A stretch of DNA of 64,000 nucleotides from Alkalihalobacillus alcalophilus ATCC 27647 = CGMCC 1.3604 (GCF_000292245.2 NZ_ALPT02000001.1:1-64000); one strand, 5' to 3'; positions 24,895 through 35,074 are shown, counted from the first letter of the stretch. Translations and numbers: made by a program. Notes: generated by a model from the letters alone, not told the origin.

Positions 24895-25866
24895 TCAGAA
24901 GATCTTTTTCGGAAACTGACAAAAATAAATAAAAGCTAATTCGCTCTCTTTCCACTTCAACCAATTTGTTCGTTCTTTTGGCTTTTTTTCTTTAACTGGT
25001 TGATAGAATTTGCCGATTTGCTTTGGGGTTAAGCACCAGCTCGTAATCTTTGGACGTTGATGTTTAAATTCTTGGTAGGCTAAACGGAGAATCGGGGTTT
25101 GGTTAGTAGTTGTCCATTTTTTGCTTAATCGTTCATAATCACGCCGCGAACCCGTATGTTCTGTTCCTAATAAAAAGAGCTTAATGACCTCATGACAATC
25201 CGGATGGTAAAGGATTTGTGCCAGTTTTTTTCCGAGTTCGATTCTCGCTTCCACCTTTTTAAAGTTCGTCACCGATACCCCATACATTTTCTCTTCTAAA
25301 GTAGGAAATAACACATAACTTAGATGAGCATGGTCTTCCAAAAGAAAAGGTAGCTGTGACAAAATTTTCTCTTTTGCGAACAGTGTTTCGATTAACGTAT
25401 GTTGTAAATGATACTGTTCATTAATAATGAGTGAAGTCATTAAGCGCTCTTCATCTTTTTTAAACCAAAAAAGCTGCCATTCATGCTCACTAAAGCTTGA
25501 AATATTTAAATCTGTCAATAATGAAAATAAAGGGGACTCCATTTTTTTGGATAATTGGTATAACAATAGTTGTGGGTACGCGTCTGCAAATATCAGCCAA
25601 TTTGCTCGCTCAAAAAAAGTAAATAAATGAGCTCGTACCTTCATAGACATCAAAGATTGAAACCTTTTGCTTTGTAAACTCGTCATATTATAACCAGCAT
25701 TTCTAGATACAGCAGAGGCAAGTAAGCTCCATTTTATTTCTGGATTTTTGCGATAAAACTTTAAATAAGCTGAAGTCCTAGACAAGTTATCACGATTATG
25801 TCTTTTCGTTTCCGTCCTTATCCAAGACAGTAAAGCCTCTTTTTGTACATGTGATAGGTGTACCAT
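24895..25866 (-). CDS. yppC: YppC-like protein (DUF2515)
   Basis: The roughly 323-residue protein matches the position and general sequence character of YppC (DUF2515) next to recU and ponA. Its function is unknown. It is soluble, with a helical N-terminus (NRDNLSRTSAYLKFYRKNPEIKWS split over residues 24-47) and conserved NAGYNMTSL, FFERANWLIFADAYPQLLLY segments. The C-terminus is lysine-rich. A start four residues upstream (25878) is also open; GGTG seven bases before 25866 slightly favours the latter. It is divergent from recU. Confidence 0.8.
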   Translation of the reverse strand: MVHLSHVQKEALLSWIRTETKRHNRDNLSRTSAYLKFYRKNPEIKWSLLASAVSRNAGYNMTSLQSKRFQSLMSMKVRAHLFTFFERANWLIFADAYPQLLLYQLSKKMESPLFSLLTDLNISSFSEHEWQLFWFKKDEERLMTSLIINEQYHLQHTLIETLFAKEKILSQLPFLLEDHAHLSYVLFPTLEEKMYGVSVTNFKKVEARIELGKKLAQILYHPDCHEVIKLFLLGTEHTGSRRDYERLSKKWTTTNQTPILRLAYQEFKHQRPKITSWCLTPKQIGKFYQPVKEKKPKERTNWLKWKESELAFIYFCQFPKKIF

Positions 25867-26020
25867 TAATTTCACCATCTTTCACAAAACTTTATAATCT
25901 TATCACTTTTCTTCCGTTAATTAATTGCTCATTTATGGTAATATAGTTTGATGGGATCTGTATTATTATGTACATATTCTCACGCTTAGAATATTTCATT
26001 TTAGAAAGGGTTGTGATTAG

Positions 26021-26623
26021 ATGACGATTCGCTACCCAAACGGAAAGGTGTTTAAACGAGAGACTACCGTTAAAAATCAGCGCAAAACAAGTGAGATCAC
26101 TTACAGCAATCGGGGCATGTCGTTAGAAGATGATATTAACGAAACAAATGAATATTATTTACAAGTAAAAAAAGCCGTCATCCATAAAAAGCCAACACCT
26201 GTTCAAATCGTTCAGGTCGATTATCCAAAGCGAAGTGCTGCCGTAATTAAGGAGGCTTATTTTAAACAGGCATCAACAACCGATTATAACGGTGTATACA
26301 AAGGTCGTTACATAGACTTTGAAGCAAAGGAAACGAAAAATAAAACATCCTTCCCTTTGCAAAACTTCCACGAACACCAAATTCAGCATATGCAAGCTGT
26401 ATTGGATCAAGAAGGAATTGCCTTTATCCTGATCCGTTTCTCTATAACGGACCAAGTTTTTTTGCTAGATGCAAGCTATTTAATTACATGTTACTTAGCT
26501 CAAAAGAATGGTCGGAAATCGATTCCAAAAAAAGAGATTGAAAAATGCGGCCATTTGGTTAAAATAGGATATCAGCCACGGATTGATTATTTAACGATTG
26601 TAGAGCAATTATATTTTTCGTAA
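26021..26623 (+). CDS. recU: Holliday junction resolvase RecU
   Basis: RecU cuts four-way DNA junctions at the end of recombination and modulates RecA. The 200 residues contain the N-terminal NRGMSLEDDINETN block, the nuclease core DYNGVYKGRYIDFEAKETK with the acidic metal ligands and lysine, and FHEHQIQHM; length is normal. It lies 72 bases upstream of ponA, the conserved recU-ponA pair of Firmicutes. Confidence 0.95.
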   Translation: MTIRYPNGKVFKRETTVKNQRKTSEITYSNRGMSLEDDINETNEYYLQVKKAVIHKKPTPVQIVQVDYPKRSAAVIKEAYFKQASTTDYNGVYKGRYIDFEAKETKNKTSFPLQNFHEHQIQHMQAVLDQEGIAFILIRFSITDQVFLLDASYLITCYLAQKNGRKSIPKKEIEKCGHLVKIGYQPRIDYLTIVEQLYFS

Positions 26624-26695
26624 TAGACTCGATCTTTTTTCTGTTAAATAGAAAAAAGATAAAGCTTGATTTTTATTTGAAAGGGAGAAAAACAT

Positions 26696-29323
26696 ATGTC
26701 AGATCATAATAAATCAAACCCACCTTCTGCTAAGTCGCGTGTGGAAAAAAGAAAGCAAGCCCAAAAAAATCAGACAAAACCAAAAAAGAAGGGCATTTGG
26801 AAAAAAATATTTATTACACTCGTTGCCCTCTTTATGTTAGCAGTAGTCGCTGGTGGGATTACCGTCTTTGCCATCGTCCAAAGCTCACCGGAGCTTGACT
26901 CAGATAAACTTATTTTAACCCAAGGTAGTGAAATTTTTGATCAAAATGACCAATCCGTGTCAATGTTAAATTCATCAGAAAACCGAATTAATATTGATTA
27001 TGCCGATATCCCTGATGTTTTAGAGGATGCTTTTTTATCGGTTGAGGATGTTCGCTTTAGAGAGCATTTTGGAATGGACATGCGCCGTTTCTTCGGTGCC
27101 GTTTTAGCGAATATTACCGACGGTTTTGGTGCAGAGGGTGCCAGTACGATTACCCAACAGCTCGTCAAAAACCTATTTTTAACCGATGAAAAGAGACTTT
27201 CTCGGAAAATTCAAGAAGCCTATTTAGCGATTCAATTGGAACAAAAATATTCGAAAGATCAAATTTTAACGATGTACTTAAACCAAATTTATTTAGGTGG
27301 TGGGGTTTACGGTGTCGAACTTGCTTCACAAAGATATTTTGGCAAATCAATTGCTGACTTGAATCTAGAAGATGCTGCTTTGCTTGCGGCCATCCCACGT
27401 CGTCCAAGCTTTTATGATCCGATTCAAAACCCTGAAAATGCGGAAAGTCGTCGTAATGTTGTTTTATCTTTAATGGAACAGCACGGCAAAATCTCAAGTG
27501 AAGAGGCAACGGCAGCTAAAGAAGTACCGATTGCCGATCAAATGAATCCAACAGAATTTGAGTCGTACCCATATGAAGCGTATTACAACTTTATTATGTC
27601 TGAACTTGAGAACATTGATGGCATAACTTTAACGGATGTTTATAATTCTGGTTTAAAAGTATATACAACATTAGATGTCGGTGCCCAGGAACATCTAGAA
27701 GAAGTTTTAGCTTCAGATGATTACATTGCACATTTTCCTGATAATGAATTGTTCCAAGCTGGTGTATCAGTACTTGACACACAAACAGGTGCGATTAAAG
27801 CCTTAGGAAGTGGGCGTGAGGATACTGGTTATCAATTAGGTTTAAACTATGCAACCGATATTAAGAGGCAACCAGGTTCTACAATAAAACCGATTTTAGA
27901 TTACGGCCCAGCGATTGAACATCTGCAATGGTCAACAGGTAAAATTTTAAATGATAAGCCGACTACTTATAATGATCGCGACCAGACACCTGTGAACAAC
28001 TTTGACAGAAGGCATCTTGGCAATATGACGATGCGTGAAGCCCTTGGCCGCTCCCGGAATACGACAGCGATTCAAGCTTTACAAGAAGTTGGTGTTGATA
28101 AAGCGGCCGAGTTTGCACGAGGTTTAGGCATTGATACAGGCAATGAAGACGAACCAATGCATGAATCCTATGGACTTGGTGGTTTTACAAATGGAATTTC
28201 TTCACTAGATTTAGCAGCAGCTTATGCAGCTTTTGGAAATGGTGGAACGTACACAAAACCTTATGCTATACGTAAAGTTGTTTTCCCAGACGGACGCGAA
28301 CTTAATTTAGAACCAGAAACGCATAAAGCGATGGAAGATTATACTGCTTATATGATTACCGATATGTTAAAATCTGTTGTTACGGCTAGTTATGGAACAG
28401 GAGGGTCCGCCAATGTAAGTGGTGTACCATTAGCTGGTAAAACGGGTACAACAAACTTTACTCCGGAACAGATAGAAGAACATCGATACCCTGATGGAGC
28501 TGTACCTGATTCTTGGTTTGCTGGTTATTCAAGCCGTTACTCGATAGCCGTGTGGACAGGTTTTGAAAAGCGAGATGACACAACTTACCTTGCCAATGCA
28601 GATGAAAGACGAGTTCCTCAACATATTTTTAGAGAAATGATGAGCTACTTGTCAGCTGATATTGATACACCTGATTTCCAAATGCCTGACTCTGTCGTCC
28701 GAGTTGGTGTAGAGAGATCGACTGGGTTATTGCCAAGTCCTTTCACTCCTTCTAGTGAGATTATTCAAGAACTGTTTGTCAGAGGGACCGAGCAAACACA
28801 AGTCTCCGAAAAATTTGTTGATATTGAAGCTCCTTCTGGGGTACGTGCTGTCTATCAAGAAGATCAAGATCAAATTATCGTCACTTGGAATTATCCACAA
28901 GACTTGCTTGATGACGTCAATTTTGAAGTAAGGCTTTCAATAAACGGTGGTAGCAATGAAACGGTTCAACAATCGAATGATATGCAATATATTTATTCTA
29001 ATCCAGAACCAGGCTCTACTTACGAATTCTCAATCACAGCTGAATATGAAGGAGAAACGAGTGACCCAGCAAGAGCTTCTGTTGAGATTCCGGACGCTAT
29101 TGAAGAAGAAGAGCCAGAACCTGAAGAAGAAAATGTTGAAGAAGACACTGAAGACAATAATGATGAAGACCAAACAGAGGACGGAAACGGAGACGACTCT
29201 GGCGAAGATACAGGTTCTGACGAAAATGAAGACGATAATGGCGGCGAAGAAGAAAATAACAACGAAGGAACTCGCCCTGAAGACGAAGAACAAGAAGAAG
29301 ATATTGAAACAGAAGAAGAATAG
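26696..29323 (+). CDS. ponA: Penicillin-binding protein 1A (class A, bifunctional)
   Basis: PBP1A polymerises glycan strands and cross-links peptides outside the membrane. Residues 1-37 are basic and cytoplasmic, residues 38-61 form the membrane anchor. The glycosyltransferase domain has Glu117 in SVEDVRFREHFG and TITQQL near residue 150; the transpeptidase domain has STIK (395-398), SRN (453-455) and KTGT (582-585). A fibronectin-III-like domain spans about residues 715-800. The last 75 residues are almost only Glu, Asp, Asn and Gly, an extreme acidic tail. GGGAG precedes the ATG; a terminator follows. Confidence 0.96.
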   Translation: MSDHNKSNPPSAKSRVEKRKQAQKNQTKPKKKGIWKKIFITLVALFMLAVVAGGITVFAIVQSSPELDSDKLILTQGSEIFDQNDQSVSMLNSSENRINIDYADIPDVLEDAFLSVEDVRFREHFGMDMRRFFGAVLANITDGFGAEGASTITQQLVKNLFLTDEKRLSRKIQEAYLAIQLEQKYSKDQILTMYLNQIYLGGGVYGVELASQRYFGKSIADLNLEDAALLAAIPRRPSFYDPIQNPENAESRRNVVLSLMEQHGKISSEEATAAKEVPIADQMNPTEFESYPYEAYYNFIMSELENIDGITLTDVYNSGLKVYTTLDVGAQEHLEEVLASDDYIAHFPDNELFQAGVSVLDTQTGAIKALGSGREDTGYQLGLNYATDIKRQPGSTIKPILDYGPAIEHLQWSTGKILNDKPTTYNDRDQTPVNNFDRRHLGNMTMREALGRSRNTTAIQALQEVGVDKAAEFARGLGIDTGNEDEPMHESYGLGGFTNGISSLDLAAAYAAFGNGGTYTKPYAIRKVVFPDGRELNLEPETHKAMEDYTAYMITDMLKSVVTASYGTGGSANVSGVPLAGKTGTTNFTPEQIEEHRYPDGAVPDSWFAGYSSRYSIAVWTGFEKRDDTTYLANADERRVPQHIFREMMSYLSADIDTPDFQMPDSVVRVGVERSTGLLPSPFTPSSEIIQELFVRGTEQTQVSEKFVDIEAPSGVRAVYQEDQDQIIVTWNYPQDLLDDVNFEVRLSINGGSNETVQQSNDMQYIYSNPEPGSTYEFSITAEYEGETSDPARASVEIPDAIEEEEPEPEEENVEEDTEDNNDEDQTEDGNGDDSGEDTGSDENEDDNGGEEENNNEGTRPEDEEQEEDIETEEE

Positions 29324-29340
29324 ACAATTTTAATAAGTAA

Positions 29341-29375
29341 AAGCAGATGAGATCATTTTCTCATCTGCTTTTTTT
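29341..29375 (+). terminator. Terminator of ponA
   Basis: A perfect 12-base-pair stem (AAGCAGATGAGA with TCTCATCTGCTT) followed by a run of T. Confidence 0.92.
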
Positions 29376-29379
29376 GTTG

Positions 29380-29480
29380 GCTTTTGGCATCATTGCTGGC
29401 CTTTGATTCCCTTTGCGGCTTTTATTCACCCGCTTTGATTCCCTTCCCTCCTCTCATTCAACTGCTTCCGACTTCATTTT
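29380..29480. repeat. Degenerate copy of the 52-bp tandem repeat
   Basis: Two units beginning CTTTGATTCCCTT recur here with GGCTTTTGGCATCATTGCTGG and GCGGCTTTTATTCA, matching the units at 62623-62781 with many substitutions. Confidence 0.6.
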
Positions 29481-29583
29481 TTGGAGATTCGCTTACTTTA
29501 TCTATTGTAAATAATTTTGAATCTGATAAAAAACAACCTTAGTCAATCACAAACAAGGTTGTTTTTATAAAGTCATGGTCTAA

Positions 29584-30036
29584 TTAAAACAATTGCTGTC
29601 CCAAGAGCATACTTGAGACTGAAAAGGCACCAGCAGGTGGTAAAACATTAGTATATATGGGAGGTCCCAAACGGGTTGTAAAGGTTGTAGCAATCCAATT
29701 TCCGTATTCACCAGCCAGCAAAGAGGGAGGTTTCATTATAAACCGTCCACTTAAAATGAAATGCCGAATGCTTATAGCGGTCTCATCAAATATTCTCAAG
29801 TTGCCAACAAAGGAGGCATATGGTGAATCGAAACTTATTTGTTTAGCGCTTTCGTCCCAATACCCATTAATCGGAATAGGTATACCACGAAAATTAACTG
29901 TACCTACTACTTTGTTGTCTACAATGGAATCAATGGTAAGTATACCTCTAATAATGGATCTACCCGCAATAGAAGCATCAATCCCCCATACGGATGGAAA
30001 GGGGATACTAACTTTGGTTGTCTTTGGAATTTTCAA
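29584..30036 (-). CDS. Unknown 150-aa beta-rich protein
   Basis: I do not recognise this protein. It is neutral, without signal peptide or membrane helix, and has alternating hydrophobic residues with many Ile, Gly and Pro (IPFPSVWGIDASIAG, RGIPIPINGYW), suggesting beta structure. The start is TTG at 30036, supported by AAGGAGAGG six bases upstream. It is inserted between ponA and dynA and flanked by repeats and a terminator. Its base composition looks slightly less AT-rich than its neighbours, so acquisition is possible. A sporulation or structural role would be a guess. Confidence 0.65.
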   Translation of the reverse strand: MKIPKTTKVSIPFPSVWGIDASIAGRSIIRGILTIDSIVDNKVVGTVNFRGIPIPINGYWDESAKQISFDSPYASFVGNLRIFDETAISIRHFILSGRFIMKPPSLLAGEYGNWIATTFTTRLGPPIYTNVLPPAGAFSVSSMLLGQQLF

Positions 30037-30211
30037 AATTAACCTCTCCTTGATTATTTTATGTATGGATTGAGTTGTATTTAATCATAATCCTGTAGTA
30101 ATGATACAGTATATGCACAGAGAATCATTTAGGTGTTTTGTTAAGAAAGGAGCATCAATAATCAATCAGCCTACTGTTTAGATGAACAAGAGTTTGCCTG
30201 ACCCACGAAAT

Positions 30212-30252
30212 AGCCGTCTCAAACGGGACAAAAACTCCCTTTTGAAACGACT
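30212..30252 (-). terminator. Terminator of the dynA unit
   Basis: GTCGTTTCAAAAGGG and CCCGTTTGAGACGGC pair on the minus strand with a T-containing tail. Confidence 0.65.
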
Positions 30253-30267
30253 TTCTATTTTCTATCC

Positions 30268-33200
30268 TTAAACAAAATTTAATTCCAATAATCTAGACAT
30301 TTCTTTTTCTAATCTTACTTGTTCCTCTTTTGAAAACAATGATTCAAAACGCTCCACTTCTTGTTGCATCGTTTGACTAATATGTTGAATCCCTTGCTCA
30401 TGGAGGGTGTTGATTAATAAAGCCATATTTTCTATTACTTGCCCTTCAATATTTCGAATCGTTTCACGTGCTTTTTGGGCTCCCGTATCAACTAAAACTT
30501 CTTTTAACTGCCTTGTGCCACCTTCTTCAAAAAAATGCTTTAATGATTTAAATTCTTGTTTATATTCATTTGGATCAACCTCAATTAAAGAATCTAATGA
30601 AATTGGCTCAAAATGGAATTCTCTTTTGTCTGTCGGCAAGTTAAAATATTGCACCCTCTTTTGAATCTCTTTTTCCATTTCCTTTTGCCAACGTAGATAA
30701 CTTCTAGAAACAGCCAATTCTAAACGAACAATCGTTGCTTCAAGCTCTTTTTGCAAAAACCATTCCGCTTCACTTTTCCACTCACGGATACTTTCGACTA
30801 ATTTCGTCTGTTGTTCTTTTTTCGTTTTTCCATTCACTGAAGTAATATTAATCGATTCTGTATACCCATCTGAGAGAATAAATGTCATTCTTTCACGTAA
30901 ATAAACCATCAATTCTTGTAGTTCTTGGGTCACTTCCGTTTGTAGTGAATCCATTGATTGTGCTTCAATAAATGAAACGAGCTGTTTTGTATCCGTTTTT
31001 AATTGAGCTAGTTTTTGCTGTCGTATATCGATTTCACTGTTCATAAAAGCGATACTTTCCGTAACCTTTTGTTGATACTTCACTAATTCTTCATATAAAT
31101 GCCGATTATTAAGAGCCTTTAATTCTTCAATCGTTTCTTGATAAAATTGTTGTTCAAATTGGGCAAAGGACTGTCCCTCGCTTGTTTCACTCTCTCCTCG
31201 TTTATCTGATAACCCTCGTTTGCTTGATAAGTGGTAAAGCCTAGGTTCCATCATCCCATTACGTTTTAACTCATCGTAAACATGTTTTTTAACGCCATTT
31301 AATTCACGTTCACTACTCGCGAGGTCAGCTGCATTTAAGACAAAATAAATCTTATCTTCACTAAAGCCTTCATTCACTTTCGCTACCTGTTGTAAAAACC
31401 ATTGATCTGCTTTAGAAAAAGCATGATTATAATACGTTAAATAAAAAACCGCATCAGAGTTTTTTAATTGTGTAAAAGCAACATTTGTATGCCGTCCATG
31501 GATTGAATTTACTCCTGGCGTATCAATGAGCTCAATCCCCTTTTCCGTTAGTGGACAATCGTAGTAAATATCAACGGCATGCACAAGACAGGCCTTTGAT
31601 TCATCGGCAATATAGGCAGCTGCTTCCTCTTTCACAACACTCGTACTCGTATCGAGGACAGCTTCATATTGTTTTAAACTGTTTTTTAACGTTAACAAAT
31701 ATTCCACAAACGTTTTTTGAGAGCTCCTTGTATATTGAGCTACATTTGCTCGCCACTTACTTAACTCTGGCAAAGATAAAATTTCTTCACCCAACTGCTT
31801 ACTCACATATTGAATCTCGGCCTCTACGCTTTCTCGTGACTTAAAATGTAAAACAGCTGTGTTATGACCATGCTCTACATTGGAACGTTTAATCGTATTA
31901 ATCGTGGCTGTCGTTGGATGTGGTGACACTGGTAAAACGTAATCACCTAATAGAGCATTAGCAAAGCTTGATTTCCCGGCACTAAAAGCTCCAAATAGCG
32001 ATATTCGGAACGTTTCATTCTTATGTCTTTTAATACGACTTAATAGGCTCTCTCTCTCATTTTTTAAAGAATAGGAATGCTCTCCTGTTAAGAGCCAATC
32101 TTCCACCTCTGCAAGCAATGTTTCACTAAGTTTTTCTTTCTCTCGTTCTTGCATTTTCTCTGTCTGCCATTCCCAACTCGTATCAATCACACTTTCCTCT
32201 GGCAATGCTAATTCAATAAATGGAGAAGCATCCAATGTTTCTGGAAATGGTTTATTCGAGGCGGCCTTTAAATCTTTTTCAAAATGAGTTTGATGATAAC
32301 GTTTCGACTCGTCCACTAATATTTGGGCTTTGCTTGCGAACTCATGCTTTAATTGTTCCATGCTCTTTAATTCTGCCTGAATTTGAGCAAAGGAGTTTAG
32401 TTCTTCTTCGATTTGTTCCTTTTTTAAGGACCAGCTGTTTTGTAGGCCTTCTATTAGTAAAAGAAGGGCCGATTGGGCTTTTTGTTGTAATCTCTTTTTG
32501 ATGTCCGCTTCCCGCTCTTTTGTAAACGTAAATACATAATCGCGGTTAATATGTTTGGGAATCGCAACAGACTCAAACAAGGTACGATCGATTTCGACAT
32601 CAATCTTCTCAATCGCAGCTTCCACTTCCTGTCGATTCGTTAAATCACTTTTTTCTACTCGCTCAAATGACCTTTTTAAATGAAAGATGAGCATACTTTT
32701 TACTTTATCTTTTAACTCATCTAATAAAGCTTGAAGTCGTCTTTCTTGTTCTTCTTCTGTCTTCTTTTTCGCAAACAGGAGTCCCACTTTAAAAGATTGG
32801 TCTTTACTTTCCAACCATTGGCGGGCTAGGTCCGTTGTCGAATAAGGAAAAACGGTTACTTGTTGAAAAAGCTTTTTCCACTCTGCTTCTAACATACTTT
32901 GTAATTCGGTCGATTCCAATTGTAATGCTTCTAACTGTTGAAGAAGTTGGGCTTTTCGTTCAAAGGCATCTTTAGGAAACCCTAAGCGCTCAAACTCTTC
33001 CCCTTTTTCAGTTATTTCTTCCTCTAAATCTTGTTCTATTCTCGATTTTGCATTCAATAACAAACTTTGAACCATGCGATCATTAGAAATTTTCGCTAAA
33101 GAATCCCCGTGAAACAAAATCGCTTTCATGGCCTGTTCAAATTCAAAAAATTGATTATTTGGATCATTTTTTACTTTCATGCTTGTATAATACAAATCAA

Positions 33201-33864
33201 GAAACTCAATTTTCCAATTTTTAAACGTTTCACGGACAGAAGAATCAAATTGGGCAAAGGAAAGTTCCTGATCATTATGCTTATCAACTTGATTAATAAC
33301 TAACATCAACGGTTTATGTTCTTCTGATAATTGTTTAAGAAAATATAAATTGGTTTCTGATTGAACATGATTATATTCCATGACATAGACGATTAAATCA
33401 GTCGTATAGAGGGCTTCAACCGTCATTTTTTGATGGGTTGGATCAGTCGAATCAATACCTGGAGTATCATATACCACACTATTACTTAAAAACGGGAGCG
33501 GGGCATAAATTCGCATATCGGTAATATTGTGGCCGTCCATTCCCCATTTGCGAATTTGTTCCCACGGAATATCCCCTGTCCATTTTTTAATTTTTTGATC
33601 CGAGCTTGTAACAGATACACCTAGCTCCCCTTGCTGAATGGAAACGATGTTAGCACTCGTTGGAATCGGGCTTGTTGGCAATACTTCTGCCCCTAATAGT
33701 GTATTCATAATTGTTGATTTTCCGGCTGAAAAATGGCCACAAAAAGCGATTTCAAAAAATGATTGCTCTTTTTTTTGTTCAATGATTTGAAATCGCTTTA
33801 ATTCTTGCTCATTTAATAATGATTTCGTTTCCAATAATGTTGTGTTTCCCTCGTTGCTTGACAT
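30268..33864 (-). CDS. dynA: Dynamin-like protein DynA (two fused GTPase modules)
   Basis: Bacterial DynA (YpbR) is a membrane-binding GTPase that mediates membrane fusion and protects against pore-forming stress and phage. This 1198-residue protein has the fused double-dynamin architecture: first P-loop GHFSAGKS (43-50) with DTPG near residue 133 and NQVDK near residue 190; second P-loop GAFSAGKS near residue 625 with DTPG near 780 and NAADL near 845. Long coiled coils lie between and after the G domains. I chose the ATG at 33864 because GGTGGAG is six bases upstream; an earlier in-frame codon at 33894 lacks one. ypoC ends ten bases upstream of the longer frame. Confidence 0.92.
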   Translation of the reverse strand: MSSNEGNTTLLETKSLLNEQELKRFQIIEQKKEQSFFEIAFCGHFSAGKSTIMNTLLGAEVLPTSPIPTSANIVSIQQGELGVSVTSSDQKIKKWTGDIPWEQIRKWGMDGHNITDMRIYAPLPFLSNSVVYDTPGIDSTDPTHQKMTVEALYTTDLIVYVMEYNHVQSETNLYFLKQLSEEHKPLMLVINQVDKHNDQELSFAQFDSSVRETFKNWKIEFLDLYYTSMKVKNDPNNQFFEFEQAMKAILFHGDSLAKISNDRMVQSLLLNAKSRIEQDLEEEITEKGEEFERLGFPKDAFERKAQLLQQLEALQLESTELQSMLEAEWKKLFQQVTVFPYSTTDLARQWLESKDQSFKVGLLFAKKKTEEEQERRLQALLDELKDKVKSMLIFHLKRSFERVEKSDLTNRQEVEAAIEKIDVEIDRTLFESVAIPKHINRDYVFTFTKEREADIKKRLQQKAQSALLLLIEGLQNSWSLKKEQIEEELNSFAQIQAELKSMEQLKHEFASKAQILVDESKRYHQTHFEKDLKAASNKPFPETLDASPFIELALPEESVIDTSWEWQTEKMQEREKEKLSETLLAEVEDWLLTGEHSYSLKNERESLLSRIKRHKNETFRISLFGAFSAGKSSFANALLGDYVLPVSPHPTTATINTIKRSNVEHGHNTAVLHFKSRESVEAEIQYVSKQLGEEILSLPELSKWRANVAQYTRSSQKTFVEYLLTLKNSLKQYEAVLDTSTSVVKEEAAAYIADESKACLVHAVDIYYDCPLTEKGIELIDTPGVNSIHGRHTNVAFTQLKNSDAVFYLTYYNHAFSKADQWFLQQVAKVNEGFSEDKIYFVLNAADLASSERELNGVKKHVYDELKRNGMMEPRLYHLSSKRGLSDKRGESETSEGQSFAQFEQQFYQETIEELKALNNRHLYEELVKYQQKVTESIAFMNSEIDIRQQKLAQLKTDTKQLVSFIEAQSMDSLQTEVTQELQELMVYLRERMTFILSDGYTESINITSVNGKTKKEQQTKLVESIREWKSEAEWFLQKELEATIVRLELAVSRSYLRWQKEMEKEIQKRVQYFNLPTDKREFHFEPISLDSLIEVDPNEYKQEFKSLKHFFEEGGTRQLKEVLVDTGAQKARETIRNIEGQVIENMALLINTLHEQGIQHISQTMQQEVERFESLFSKEEQVRLEKEMSRLLELNFV

Positions 33865-33904
33865 TTCTCTCCACCCCTCGTTCACATGCTCCAATATGCT
33901 ATAC

Positions 33905-34396
33905 TCATTTTCGTTCGATCATTTTTACTCTTGTATACAGTTTTCTTAATTCCTCAAAAAGCATTTCTAACTGTACAAATCCTTGGTAATGGCCGACATG
34001 TGTCAAAATAAAATGAATTCTTTCGCTCGCATTAACCGGCTTATAGAAAAGTTCCTCTATATCGGTTCGTAAACTTGTTAAATTTCGAACTTTTTCTTTG
34101 TTTAACCAAAACAAAGCATCAATTAACAAAGCAGACATCGCCATCATAAGCGGCTTCGCTTTTTTAGCCTCTCTGTTTCGAAAATCCTCTTTTATTTGGT
34201 TCTTTTTTTTATCCCAATAATGAAAAATTAGCGGTAAAAATCGTTCATGTTCAAGCCAAGGTTTTGCCACTTCTGTTAAATCAAAATAAAAATAAACAGA
34301 AAGCCACTTATCTTCGTCTGACCTGAGTTTCTTTTCGTCGATTACGGTTTGATTTTCATAAAAAGGGGCGATTTGAAAAGAAGATGGAAGCTTCAT
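33905..34396 (-). CDS. ypoC: YpoC family protein
   Basis: The 163-residue protein occupies the ypoC position downstream of nth, with the order dnaD-nth-ypoC of Bacillus subtilis. Its function is unknown. It is soluble and helical, with a conserved-looking KWLSVYFYFDLTE and a C-terminal ERIHFILTHVGHYQGFVQL segment. The frame extends upstream into nth, but the ATG at 34396 follows the nth stop codon by two bases, indicating translational coupling. Confidence 0.82.
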   Translation of the reverse strand: MKLPSSFQIAPFYENQTVIDEKKLRSDEDKWLSVYFYFDLTEVAKPWLEHERFLPLIFHYWDKKKNQIKEDFRNREAKKAKPLMMAMSALLIDALFWLNKEKVRNLTSLRTDIEELFYKPVNASERIHFILTHVGHYQGFVQLEMLFEELRKLYTRVKMIERK

Positions 34397-34398
34397 AA

Positions 34399-35049
34399 TT
34401 AAAGCTTCCCCTTCATCCGTTTTTTTCCTTCCCGACACATAGATAATAAAGGACATTCTGGACACTGTGGCGATTGAGCCTTACAATGATATCTTCCGAA
34501 AAAGATTAATTGGTGATGGGTATCAGACCAACGCTCTTCAGGTATTTTTTTCATTAAGGTTTCTTCTACTTCCCGAACATTATCCTTCCAACGACAAATT
34601 CCTAATCTTTTACTGACGCGTTCAACATGTGTATCGACCGCAATAGCTGGAACACCAAATGCAACAGAAGTGACGACATTAGCTGTTTTCCGACCAACTC
34701 CTGCCAACTTCACAAGCTCATCCCGTTCTTTAGGTACTTCTCCTTGGAAATCATCAATTAAGGAACGACAGAGCTTTTGGATATTTTTCGCTTTACTGCG
34801 GAATAAACCAATTCTCCGGATATCTTGCTCTAACTCTTCTTGTGGAACCATCAGGTAATCTGTCGGGCTTTTATATTTAGCAAATAATCCAGGTGTTACC
34901 TTATTTACTAATGCATCTGTACATTGGGCCGATAAGACAACCGCAATTAATAGTTCAAATGGGTTCGAATGCACGAGCTCACACTCTGCATCAGGAAATA
35001 AATAGGCCATTTCATCTATAGCTTCTAACGTTTGTTTCTTCGTTAACAC
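34399..35049 (-). CDS. nth: Endonuclease III
   Basis: Nth removes oxidised pyrimidines and cuts the abasic site in base-excision repair. The 216 residues show the helix-hairpin-helix LAGVGRKTANVV near residue 115 with the catalytic Lys, the catalytic Asp in AVDTHVERVSKRLG near residue 139, and the 4Fe-4S cysteines spaced C-x6-C-x2-C-x5-C near residues 188-204. The start is GTG at 35049. dnaD ends 25 bases upstream. Confidence 0.95.
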   Translation of the reverse strand: MLTKKQTLEAIDEMAYLFPDAECELVHSNPFELLIAVVLSAQCTDALVNKVTPGLFAKYKSPTDYLMVPQEELEQDIRRIGLFRSKAKNIQKLCRSLIDDFQGEVPKERDELVKLAGVGRKTANVVTSVAFGVPAIAVDTHVERVSKRLGICRWKDNVREVEETLMKKIPEERWSDTHHQLIFFGRYHCKAQSPQCPECPLLSMCREGKKRMKGKL

Positions 35050-35074
35050 GATTCATTAACCCTTTCTCTCTCAA

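Noticed and set aside
29020..29327. Serine- and phenylalanine-rich minus-strand frames opposite the ponA tail
   Set aside because: They are shadows of the GAA/GAC-rich acidic tail of PBP1A.
28947..29333. 128-residue plus-strand lysine/threonine-rich frame overlapping ponA
   Set aside because: It is the +1 shadow of the acidic tail and has no ribosome-binding sequence.
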